Shown here: in pieces, positions 52,076-60,268 of the stretch
How positions within the stretch are numbered: position 1 is the stretch's first letter
How the letters are laid out: each line of letters opens with the position of its first letter
From: Sphingobacterium sp. UBA4616
GTDB taxonomy: Bacteria; Bacteroidota; Bacteroidia; Sphingobacteriales; Sphingobacteriaceae
Reading direction: 5' to 3'
Assembly (NCBI GenBank): GCA_002386525.1
Contig: DGIS01000022.1
Span: forward strand, 124,001 to 188,000
DNA length: 64,000 nt
Position numbers and translations under genes: made by a program
The notes under the pieces: model-generated
Database searches by the model: none
Seen by the model: only the letters and a program-made list of their open reading frames with translations
What the model was told of the DNA's origin: nothing

Positions 52076-53854
52076 ATGAAAATCAACTATTTTAATATAC
52101 TGTTATGTGCTGGCCTTTTTCTAAATTCCTGTGGTCTTGATGAATATAATCCATCCGGGGTCACCGTGGATAAGGTTGCTGAAAATAAGGCCGGTTTCGA
52201 TAAACTGATTAATAGCTGCTATTTTGATCTGCCACGTTATTTCTATGGCAGAAATTTCTTACTTGTTACCGAAGGAGGAACAGATTTATGGACTTCCGAT
52301 CTCAATTCAAATAACAACCAAAATTATTTAAAATATGCTTCCGGTGGCTCGATGTCCATAGACATGGCTAAAGACTACTGGAATGGTGCTTATGATGCCA
52401 TCAATTACTGCAACATCGTCATCGGTAGGGTAGATCAGGTCAAAGATTTTTCTAGTGAGCAGGAAAAACTGGAAAAAGTTGCCCAAGCTTATTTTCTGAG
52501 AGCATTGTATTATTTTCATCTGGTCGAACAGTTTGGTTCTTGTCCGCTCAATCTCACGGAGACAACTACAGCCAATACTGCCGTTATACGTACACCTGTG
52601 TTGGAAATTTATGAAAAATGTATCCTGCCCGATCTGAGATTTGCGGCAGAGCACTTGCCTGTAGGGCGGACAGAAGCCGGGCGACCAAGTCAGAAAGCTG
52701 CATTGGGTCTATTGGCCAAGGTTTGTTTGCAGACAAAAGAATATAATACCAATCAATATCTAGAGGAAGCATTGCAGACGGCAAAAAAATTGATTGATAA
52801 TCAAGCGAGTTATAATGTGCGTCTATATGCCTCCTTTCTAGACAATTTTAATGCGGTAAATAATAAGAAAAACACCGAAGCACTTTACCAGATTCCTTAT
52901 TCCCAGGAGTATGGATCCACCAACGTATACGATCACAACAATGATTTTAAACGGTTCTATTGTACGCCGACAACATTTGGAGCGATACAGTCCGCTGGAT
53001 TTCAAACCGAAATTGGGCGGTGGTCCGGAGGAACATTTATGCCGACTAAATACCTGCTTGATGTATTTAAAAATGATGATAATACCTTAGATCCAAGATA
53101 TGCGATTTCTTTCCAGACGCAGTGGCTTTCCAATGCTGATTACAATTGGAGCAGAGATGCTATTGTGCAGTTCGATCGTGATGCAAATACTGTCGCTGTC
53201 GGAACTAATCTCCCGAAAGGAGCTCTAGCGCTTAAAGTTGCCCGTGAGGGAGAGACTGGTTATGCCGAAGAAAAAAAGATACAATTTCAAAAAAAATATA
53301 TTTGGCTAGACCTAGAAGATCTATACGGTGCTGACCACAAAGTGAAAATGAAATATACACGGATAAATCAGCAGCCTGGACAGGTGGACAACCCATTTAT
53401 TAGTTTCTATCCATCTTTGGTAAAATTTAATTCAGGTTCGTTAATCAGTCCCAAGGCTAACAATTTTACCAGCGACGCTTATACTACTGTTATGCGTCTG
53501 GGAGAGGTGTATCTCATTGCTGCCGAAGCTTCCTTTCACTTGAACGGTGCAAATGGAACAGCCGCTAACTACATCAATGTACTACGCGACCGGGTCGGGG
53601 CCAAGCAGATTACTGCTGGAGATATCACTGCCCAGTTTATACTTGATGAGCGTGCTCGTGAACTGTGCGGCGAGTATACACGTTGGTATGACCTGAAACG
53701 CTTGGGTAAATTGAACCGGTCTTATTTGATGGCGGTCAATCCTGATGTCGGACAATATTTTAAGGATGGTGTACACGGCCTTCGGCCAATTCCACAGGGA
53801 CAGATGGACGCCATTAGCAACCCCGGCGAATTTCTTCAGAACAATGGCTATTGA
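52076..53854 (+). CDS. SusD/RagB-like surface glycan-binding lipoprotein 2
   Basis: A 592-residue lipoprotein with lipobox FLNSC (cysteine 19) followed by GLDEYNP. SusD features are AQAYFLRALYYFHLVEQFGSCPLNL, KAALGLLAKVCLQ and the C-terminal block LDERARELCGEYTRWYDLKRLGKL. The length is normal for the family. It is paired with SusC2. A strong hairpin (53834-53870) covers its stop codon and may tune expression of the downstream genes. Confidence 0.94.
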   Translation: MKINYFNILLCAGLFLNSCGLDEYNPSGVTVDKVAENKAGFDKLINSCYFDLPRYFYGRNFLLVTEGGTDLWTSDLNSNNNQNYLKYASGGSMSIDMAKDYWNGAYDAINYCNIVIGRVDQVKDFSSEQEKLEKVAQAYFLRALYYFHLVEQFGSCPLNLTETTTANTAVIRTPVLEIYEKCILPDLRFAAEHLPVGRTEAGRPSQKAALGLLAKVCLQTKEYNTNQYLEEALQTAKKLIDNQASYNVRLYASFLDNFNAVNNKKNTEALYQIPYSQEYGSTNVYDHNNDFKRFYCTPTTFGAIQSAGFQTEIGRWSGGTFMPTKYLLDVFKNDDNTLDPRYAISFQTQWLSNADYNWSRDAIVQFDRDANTVAVGTNLPKGALALKVAREGETGYAEEKKIQFQKKYIWLDLEDLYGADHKVKMKYTRINQQPGQVDNPFISFYPSLVKFNSGSLISPKANNFTSDAYTTVMRLGEVYLIAAEASFHLNGANGTAANYINVLRDRVGAKQITAGDITAQFILDERARELCGEYTRWYDLKRLGKLNRSYLMAVNPDVGQYFKDGVHGLRPIPQGQMDAISNPGEFLQNNGY

Positions 53855-53870
53855 TAGCATTGTTCTGAGG
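53834..53870 (+). other. strong hairpin spanning the SusD2 stop codon
   Basis: The arms CTTCAGAACAATG (53834-53846) and CATTGTTCTGAGG (53858-53870) pair over 13 positions with one G-U wobble. A bulged G and an inner CTA/TAG stem follow, and the TGA stop codon (53852-53854) falls at the tip. There is no T-run after it, so a classical terminator is unlikely. An mRNA stability or processing element between SusD2 and the downstream gene is a reasonable reading. Confidence 0.55.
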
Positions 53871-53921
53871 CCATAAGCCAAGGTGAAACGAAGTAGTATG
53901 ATATTTTAAAATTATTTACAG

Positions 53922-56432
53922 ATGAAGCAGACAATTCTCATATGGGTCTTTATATTTTTTTCGCTAGCTGCATTCTCAGCTCAGGGAGGAGAGATCTATG
54001 TGGGTAAACAAAGCAAGAAGGAACAACGGGATGGCACACGGGGAGCTCCATTTTCATGTTTGGAGGATGCCCTGCGTGAGGCTAGGGAATGGCGACGATT
54101 AAACGATCCGCGTATGCATCATGGCATCACAATCTGGATTCAAGACGGACAATATGTGCCTTCCCAAACAATTTTTATCCGACCTGAAGATAGTGGAACT
54201 GTCCAAAGTCCCACATGGATAAAATCAGTGGGCAGAGAGGCTATATTGTCCGGAGGAGTTACTATTGAAGGTTGGCAGCCCGTAAAAAATGACAAGCGAT
54301 TTGATCCTGCTATTGCCAAATATGTTATGGTGGCAAATGCCCCCCAGGTCGGTGGCAAATACCTTTCTTTCCGCCAATTGTGGGTTGGCTCACGTAAGGC
54401 GATCCGTGCAGAAAGTCATGATGATGCTCATTTACCAAGGATCATTAATTGGGATTTTAAGAAGCAGGCTGCTATTATTCCTAACGTATTTCCTGAAAAA
54501 TTTCACTATAAAGCTGGAATGGAATTTTTTATACATCAATGGTGGGCAATAGCACAGCTTCGTATTCGTGAGACGATTGTTACAAAAGATAGTATCACAC
54601 TATTTTTTCATGAACCGGAAGGGAAAATCCAGAACGAACATCCTTGGCCAAAGCCATGGCTATCCAAAGAACACGGCAACTCTGCATTTCGCTTGGTGAA
54701 TGCGCTTGAATTTTTGGATCAGCCGGGAGAATGGTTTTTGGATGAAGAAAATCATAAAGTATATTATTACAAAAGGCCTGATGAAAATTTAGACCAGTTA
54801 GATGTTGTTGCTCCTTACCTGGAGACAATTCTGACAATGCAAGGTACATTAGAGACGCCTGTTAGCCATGTGTATATCGAAGGGTTGAAATTTCAGCATA
54901 GTGCCTGGTTAAGACCTCATTATTACGGTCATGTTGCTTTACAGGCAGGTATGTATTTTTTGGATGCGTATAAATTAGCTAAGCCGGGGACTGTTGATAA
55001 AGCTGGGCTGGAAAATCAGGCTTGGTTGGGTCGGCCGCAAGCTGCGGTCCTACTTAGTCATACCGCGTTTACGAAAATTTCTGCCTGCCGTTTTGCTCAT
55101 TTGGCTGCGACAGGCATAGACTATCGGGCCGGCAATTTAAAAGATAGTTTAAATGGAAATCTATTTCAGGATATTGGCGGATCCGGAATATTGCTCGGTC
55201 AGTTCTCAGACGAACAAATGGAAGCACATTTGCCTTTTCAGCCCAACAACGAGCGTATCTTGACCGATGGTGTTGTCGTCAGTAACAATCTAATCCAAGA
55301 TATTGGAAATGAGGATTGGGGAACGGTGGGGATTGGCGCCGGATTTGTCCGCAATGTAGCTATTACGAACAATGAATTGCTCGATCTTCCGTACACAGGA
55401 ATCAGCTTGGGCTGGGGCTGGACACCTACAGTCAATGCCATGCGAAATAATCGTGTTTTAAAAAATAAGATCACACGTTATGGTAAATACATGTATGATG
55501 TAGCTGGTATTTACACCTTATCGGCACAACCCGGAACAAAAATTCAGGAAAATTATATCGATAGCATCTATGTGTCACCTTATGCGCATATTCCTGAGCA
55601 TTGGTTTTATCTCTATACCGATGAGGGTTCTGCCTATATGAGTGTCAGCAACAACTGGTTCCCATCTAATAAAATATTGCAAAATGCCAATGGGCCGAGT
55701 GTTGAGTGGATAAAAAATGGTCCCGATGCGGATGCCTGGGTCAAAGACGAAGCAGGCATCGGTCTGCGTTATACCTATTTGTTGCCTGAAAAACGATCAA
55801 TTCCTAAAAATGCATCTTTCAATGCCTATATTCCTTTTACCAAACCTGTTTTTTTCCAGATCTATGATCCGCAACAGAAATTGACAACACAAGCAATCAA
55901 AGGATTTTTGGCAAAAGAAGGAGTGGGTGCTGAACAGATATATCGATGGAACGATTACACGCTAGTGATGACGAGTGATGAGATTGGTAAAAAATTAGCG
56001 AGTGCGTGGATTGCTCATTATCCTGAGGTTGAATACAAGTTGTTTACCGATCTGTTCTACGACTTTGACCGAAGCCGCTGTGCTGGTAAAAAAGAGATTG
56101 ATACCGATTTTGTGCTACTGACCGCCCAATTGATCGATGATAAGAAAGGACAGGAGGCCTATTACAACGCACATAAAACACAATTTAAAGAATGGCCCGA
56201 GGTTGCGGCAGGTTTCTGTAACGCCGGATTTGAAGAAGTGCTCGTCTATCGCAATGGGCGTCAGCTGATGTTATATATTTCTTTTCCAAAAGGACAGGAT
56301 TTTAAAACAATTGATCCGTTGACAACCAAGGATAATCCACGAGTTGTGGAGTGGAACAAACTCATGAGTTCCTATCAGGAAGGTATTCCCGGAACCCAAA
56401 AAAATGAAACATGGATTTTTTATAAACAGTAA
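53922..56432 (+). CDS. beta-helix glycosidase (GH141-like) fused to L-rhamnose mutarotase-like domain
   Basis: An 836-residue secreted protein; the signal peptide ends near AAFSAQ (residue 20). Residues about 23-620 form a parallel beta-helix with GH141-like landmarks: GTRGAPFSCLEDALREAR, IRPEDSGTVQSP, AILSGGVTIEGWQPV, FLDQPGEWFLDEENHKVYYYKRP, and later beta-helix rungs. Residues about 725-836 match rhamnose mutarotases (DUF718): the catalytic YxxxH as Y747 and H751 in AYYNAHKTQFKEWPEV, then GFEEVLVYRNGRQLMLYISF and W811 in VVEWNKLM. The preceding 85 residues may form a second ferredoxin-like half. The fusion would release a sugar and interconvert its anomers; this is inferred. Confidence 0.78.
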   Translation: MKQTILIWVFIFFSLAAFSAQGGEIYVGKQSKKEQRDGTRGAPFSCLEDALREAREWRRLNDPRMHHGITIWIQDGQYVPSQTIFIRPEDSGTVQSPTWIKSVGREAILSGGVTIEGWQPVKNDKRFDPAIAKYVMVANAPQVGGKYLSFRQLWVGSRKAIRAESHDDAHLPRIINWDFKKQAAIIPNVFPEKFHYKAGMEFFIHQWWAIAQLRIRETIVTKDSITLFFHEPEGKIQNEHPWPKPWLSKEHGNSAFRLVNALEFLDQPGEWFLDEENHKVYYYKRPDENLDQLDVVAPYLETILTMQGTLETPVSHVYIEGLKFQHSAWLRPHYYGHVALQAGMYFLDAYKLAKPGTVDKAGLENQAWLGRPQAAVLLSHTAFTKISACRFAHLAATGIDYRAGNLKDSLNGNLFQDIGGSGILLGQFSDEQMEAHLPFQPNNERILTDGVVVSNNLIQDIGNEDWGTVGIGAGFVRNVAITNNELLDLPYTGISLGWGWTPTVNAMRNNRVLKNKITRYGKYMYDVAGIYTLSAQPGTKIQENYIDSIYVSPYAHIPEHWFYLYTDEGSAYMSVSNNWFPSNKILQNANGPSVEWIKNGPDADAWVKDEAGIGLRYTYLLPEKRSIPKNASFNAYIPFTKPVFFQIYDPQQKLTTQAIKGFLAKEGVGAEQIYRWNDYTLVMTSDEIGKKLASAWIAHYPEVEYKLFTDLFYDFDRSRCAGKKEIDTDFVLLTAQLIDDKKGQEAYYNAHKTQFKEWPEVAAGFCNAGFEEVLVYRNGRQLMLYISFPKGQDFKTIDPLTTKDNPRVVEWNKLMSSYQEGIPGTQKNETWIFYKQ

Positions 56433-56433
56433 A

Positions 56434-57528
56434 ATGGAAAATATACAGCAGTTAAAATTAGGAATTTTAGGATTAGGTGAGGGGCGCAGTACGATGTCAG
56501 CCGCATTGCAAAGCCCTCACATCGAATTGGTCAAGATTTGCGATCTGAATGAAGAGCTTGGGCGCAAGCGGATGAAAGAGTTTGACTTTCATGCTTATAC
56601 CAATGATTATCAGGTCATGCTCGATGACGAGAATATTGAAGCCATTGCCATATATACTCCGGATCATCTACATGCGAAGCACATCGAGCTAGCATTGGCG
56701 CATGACAAACACGTCATCTGTACCAAACCTTTTATCGATAATCTTGCCGATGCCAACGCTTTATTGGAACGCGCAACTCAGAAAAATAAACGTGTTTTTG
56801 TCGGACAGAGTTCCCGTTTTTTTGAACCGGTAAAAAAGCAAAGAGAAGATTTTGACGCTGGACTTATTGGTGACTTAATTACGATCGAAGGTTATTATCA
56901 TGCTGATCACCGCTGGTTTTTGGATAAACCTTGGTCTTTGCAGTCTTCTTTCAAATGGCTTTATGGAGGATTGAGCCATCCGGTTGATTTCATCCGCTGG
57001 TACCTCCCCAATATTGAAGAGGTGATGGGCTATGGCATGTTGAGTGCTAATGGGAAAAAAGGGGGGCTTCAAAATGTTGATACGATGCATTTTATTTTTA
57101 AAGCCGAAGATGGACGGGTCGCCCGTGTGAGCGGGGCGTATACGGGTCCTGTACAGCCTGTTACACGAGATAGCGAAATGAGCTGTATTCTAAGAGGGAC
57201 AGAAGGGGCGAGCCAGGCTGACTATATGGACCTTCGTTATGCGATCACAGATAAAACCGGTGAAGAGCGCATGTTGACTTGGGAGCATAAACTAAAACAC
57301 TATTTCCGTTTTGAAGGAAAAAGCCATCACGCTGGTGAGTATCAAAATTACCTAGAGCATTTTGCAAAAGCCATATGTACTGGAGAGGAAGCCTATCCAG
57401 ATATGAAAGAAGGTATCGGGACAATAGCTTTATTGCAAGCTATGGATGAATCATTGACAACAGGAAAGCCTGTCCGTCCAAAGGAATTGCTGGAAAGATA
57501 TGGTGTCGACTTGAGCTTAGGAAGATGA
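56434..57528 (+). CDS. Gfo/Idh/MocA-family NAD(P)-dependent oxidoreductase
   Basis: About 364 residues from the ATG at 56434 (MENIQQLKLGILGLGEGR), 1 bp after the previous stop; an upstream ATG at 56404 would overlap the previous gene. The Rossmann fold is shown by GILGLGEG and the acidic end of strand 2 (VKICDLNEE). The usual EKP motif is CTKPFID, so the glutamate is replaced by threonine, while the lysine and proline are kept. The C-terminal alpha/beta domain has WLYGGLSHPVDFIRWY with the conserved histidine. There is no signal peptide, so it is cytosolic. It overlaps the symporter gene by 4 bp (ATGA). Oxidation or epimerization of an imported sugar or sugar acid is inferred. Confidence 0.87.
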   Translation: MENIQQLKLGILGLGEGRSTMSAALQSPHIELVKICDLNEELGRKRMKEFDFHAYTNDYQVMLDDENIEAIAIYTPDHLHAKHIELALAHDKHVICTKPFIDNLADANALLERATQKNKRVFVGQSSRFFEPVKKQREDFDAGLIGDLITIEGYYHADHRWFLDKPWSLQSSFKWLYGGLSHPVDFIRWYLPNIEEVMGYGMLSANGKKGGLQNVDTMHFIFKAEDGRVARVSGAYTGPVQPVTRDSEMSCILRGTEGASQADYMDLRYAITDKTGEERMLTWEHKLKHYFRFEGKSHHAGEYQNYLEHFAKAICTGEEAYPDMKEGIGTIALLQAMDESLTTGKPVRPKELLERYGVDLSLGR

Positions 57529-59105
57529 ACAGTATCTTAGACAAGTTAACCATTTACGACTATTGCATCGTCGTAGCCTATTTGTTAGCATTACTGACAA
57601 TCGGCCTCTTGTCATCCCGTAAAAAGGTAGAAGGGGCAGAACACTTCCTAGCCAGCAAATCCTTAAGCTGGTACAGTATTGGCTTCAATATGTGGGCGAC
57701 TAACGTCGGACCATCCATGCTGCTCGCATTCGCTACAGTAGGTTATACAACAGGTATCGTCGCAGTCAATTTTGATTGGTATGCTTTTATCTATTTATTT
57801 TTGTTAGCGGTGGTGTTCGCACCCCGCTATATTGCTACTGGAGTACGTACCTTACCCGAGTTTATGGGCAAGCGGTTCGGTCCAAATACGCAGACTATTC
57901 TGGCTTGGTATTCATTGGTAAAAATGCTTATTTCATGGTTGTCGTTGGGACTATTTGCTGGCGGATTTTTAGTGCGGCAGATTTTAGGTATTCCAATGTG
58001 GCAATCGGTTACTGTTTTAGTCTCCCTAGCTGGTCTGTTTGCGTATACGGGTGGATTAAAGACAGTTGCTAAAATCAATATCTTTCAGATGATCTTGCTG
58101 ATCGCCGTGTCGGCCTTTTTAACTTTTCTGGGATTGTCCAAAATCGGAGGGTTAAGTGCTTTGGCACAGCAGACTCCGACTAGCTATTGGTCATTGATCA
58201 GACCTGCGAGTGATCCAGATTACCCCTGGTACGCTATCGCCTTAGGATATCCAGTGGCAGCGATCGCTTTTTTCTGTACGGATCAAGCCATGGTACAATC
58301 AGTTTTGGGAGCCAAGAATCTCGAACAGGGGCAACTAGGAATTAACTTTATCGCTTGGCTCAAGATACTTTCTTTGCCGTTGTTTATCCTCACCGGTATC
58401 ATCTGTTCGGTTTTATTTCCGGGACTTAAAGACCCATCTCTTGCTTATATGACGATGGTGACTAACCTGTTTCCTACAGGCCTGAATGGATTGGTAATCG
58501 TGGTGTTAATTGCTGTCTTGGTGGGCACCATTGGTTCGTCGCTTAATGCCTTGAGTACGGTGTTCACCATGGACATTTACCTCAAGTATATTCGACCAAA
58601 AGCAAACAATCAGCAGATTACGCAGATAGGCCGATATACGGTGATTGTGGGCTGTTTAACTTCGGTTTTCGTCGCACTGGCGATCGATCAAATTAAAGGA
58701 CTTAATCTTTTTGATGTGTTCCAATCTATCCTTGGATTTATCGCGCCCCCTTTAGCGGTCGCTTTCCTGATGGCTGTGTTATGGAAACGGACTAATCGAG
58801 CAGCTATTAATACCATTTTAACCTTAGGAGCGCTACTAAGTTTGGGCACAGGAATATGTTATCTTTGGATATTTCCTAAAGATGTCTATACTTTTTGGCC
58901 GCATTACTTGATGCTTTCATTCAGTTTGTTTGTTCTATTGCTGCTTATTGGAATTGGTGTATCGTTGCTCCTTCCAAAATCAGCTTACGAATTAGCACAT
59001 CAGCATATGGTCGATATCAAGATGGACAAGCCAAGTAACCGGGTTAAGATCGCTTGGACAATTTTATTTGTCGTAATGCTATTGTTGTACACGGTGTTGA
59101 AATGA
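57525..59105 (+). CDS. sodium:solute symporter (SSS family)
   Basis: A 526-residue inner-membrane transporter with about 13-14 hydrophobic segments, starting with YDYCIVVAYLLALLTIGLL. SSS landmarks are FLASKSLSWYSIGFNMWATNVGP, the membrane segments around AGGFLVRQILG, and SLNALSTVFTMDIYLKYIRP. It should import a sugar or sugar acid with sodium; substrate is not readable, but neighbours suggest a pectin-derived monosaccharide such as rhamnose, galacturonate or a derivative. It is translationally coupled to the oxidoreductase. It is the last plus-strand gene of the pectin cluster, ending 5 bp from the convergent IclR gene, with no clear terminator between. Confidence 0.92.
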   Translation: MNSILDKLTIYDYCIVVAYLLALLTIGLLSSRKKVEGAEHFLASKSLSWYSIGFNMWATNVGPSMLLAFATVGYTTGIVAVNFDWYAFIYLFLLAVVFAPRYIATGVRTLPEFMGKRFGPNTQTILAWYSLVKMLISWLSLGLFAGGFLVRQILGIPMWQSVTVLVSLAGLFAYTGGLKTVAKINIFQMILLIAVSAFLTFLGLSKIGGLSALAQQTPTSYWSLIRPASDPDYPWYAIALGYPVAAIAFFCTDQAMVQSVLGAKNLEQGQLGINFIAWLKILSLPLFILTGIICSVLFPGLKDPSLAYMTMVTNLFPTGLNGLVIVVLIAVLVGTIGSSLNALSTVFTMDIYLKYIRPKANNQQITQIGRYTVIVGCLTSVFVALAIDQIKGLNLFDVFQSILGFIAPPLAVAFLMAVLWKRTNRAAINTILTLGALLSLGTGICYLWIFPKDVYTFWPHYLMLSFSLFVLLLLIGIGVSLLLPKSAYELAHQHMVDIKMDKPSNRVKIAWTILFVVMLLLYTVLK

Positions 59106-59110
59106 CTTTT

Positions 59111-59887
59111 TCACCTTAATCCGAGATTGGATTCAATTTGTGATCGGCATTTTTCTAGGCTTGTTACAATGTCCTCCGTGGATACAGTATGCTCAGTTTG
59201 ACGTCGGATGAGTTTTGAAACAGTGAGGCAGGCGATTATACCTGTTTCGTTGGTTCCTATAGGGACGGAAATATCGATGATGCCCTCTGCGTAAGCACTG
59301 GGCATCTCATAAAATCCTTTCATTCTAATATCTTCCAAATCGCTGTCAAACTGTTGACGCTCTGTTTTCTTCAAGCTTTTGTAATAGGGATCAGCTCCTA
59401 AAATGGATTTTCTTTTTTCAGCATCTGAAAAACTTAAAAGAAGCTTGCCAGAAGCCGTTTGTGAAGTATTGTACAGCTTTCCTTCTTCAACTACGATGCT
59501 GATGGGGGATGATCCTTTGGCGTAGGAAATTACCATGACTTGGTTATCGTAGATCACACAGAGATGACATGGATCCTTAATTTCATTGGAGCTCTCTTGC
59601 ATTGGCAATAATGAGGTGGCCCGTAATTTCTCTACAAAAGAGTGGCGATGCGATAGATAGTATAACTTCAGGGAAAGCGAATATTTGGATGAAATCTGAT
59701 CACGATGAATATAGCCATTGGACTCCAGCGATGCAAGCATCCGATAGATCTCATTGGGACTTCGATTTAAGCCAAGGGCGATCTCGGATTGTGATTGCGC
59801 CGTTGGTTGCAAGGCCAAAAATTCCAGGATCTGCAATCCCTTTTCGAGTGCTGGCGCTTTATATTTATCGGAGCTATTTAATGTCAT
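59111..59887 (-). CDS. IclR-family transcriptional regulator
   Basis: About 258 residues from the ATG at 59887 (MTLNSSDKYKAPALEKG); an upstream TTG at 59905 is less likely. The N-terminal winged helix-turn-helix covers about residues 14-70 (LEKGLQILEFLALQ; SQSEIALGLNRSPNEIYRMLASLESNGYIHRD). The effector-binding domain follows with the GKLLLSFSDAEKR block and YAEGIIDISVPIGTNETGIIACLTVSK. IclR proteins respond to small acids or aromatic compounds and often control the divergent operon. Here the divergent operon is the SBP/CoA-transferase cluster, and a tandem palindrome lies in between (59978-60010), which is the likely operator. It is the only transcription factor in the window. Confidence 0.92.
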   Translation of the reverse strand: MTLNSSDKYKAPALEKGLQILEFLALQPTAQSQSEIALGLNRSPNEIYRMLASLESNGYIHRDQISSKYSLSLKLYYLSHRHSFVEKLRATSLLPMQESSNEIKDPCHLCVIYDNQVMVISYAKGSSPISIVVEEGKLYNTSQTASGKLLLSFSDAEKRKSILGADPYYKSLKKTERQQFDSDLEDIRMKGFYEMPSAYAEGIIDISVPIGTNETGIIACLTVSKLIRRQTEHTVSTEDIVTSLEKCRSQIESNLGLR

Positions 59888-60268
59888 AAAATATTTTGCT
59901 AACAAATGATTGGGATAAAGATAAAAAAAGTATTTGAAGAGGCGTTTTTAGCGATCCAAAAAAACAGGTTAAATTTTTATATTCGAATATTGTATTTATA
60001 TTTGAATATTATAAACCGCTTTTTTCATTGCGAAGAAGCATTAGAAGGGAAAAAGATTATAAACATATTTAATTCCAACATTAGATTACAGTATTGCGCT
60101 GCTTATGCTATATTATCTTGCCTGGATCATCAAGAAGAATAGGATAAAAATAGCTACAACTACAATGTTATGTTTTACTGTTTTTGGAGATTGGAATAAC
60201 TTGATGTTTGGTAATCAAATGGTTGATAAGGATCTCAACAAGACTACATAAAATAATACATAAATACA
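59888..60268. other. 381-bp divergent intergenic region
   Basis: This very AT-rich stretch separates the IclR gene from the SBP gene. It contains the tandem palindrome at 59978-60010 but no convincing protein-coding gene; a 78-codon frame starting at 59906 has low-complexity composition and no family match that I recognise. No exact TAnnTTTG box was found for either direction. The SBP operon leader is therefore up to 260 bp long if transcription starts near the operator. Confidence 0.6.
59978..60010. promoter_or_regulatory. tandem palindromic operator, likely IclR site
   Basis: TATATTCGAATATT (59978-59991) and TATATTTGAATATT (59997-60010) are 14-bp copies with one mismatch, spaced 19 bp start to start (about two helical turns). 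The core ATATTCGAATAT at 59979-59990 is a perfect palindrome. Two dyads on the same face are what an IclR dimer pair would bind. The site is about 90 bp upstream of the IclR start and about 260 bp upstream of the SBP start. Confidence 0.55.

Noticed and set aside
59906..60142. 78-codon frame in the IclR/SBP intergenic region
   Set aside because: It overlaps the tandem palindrome, has AT-driven composition and no recognisable family; treated as non-coding.
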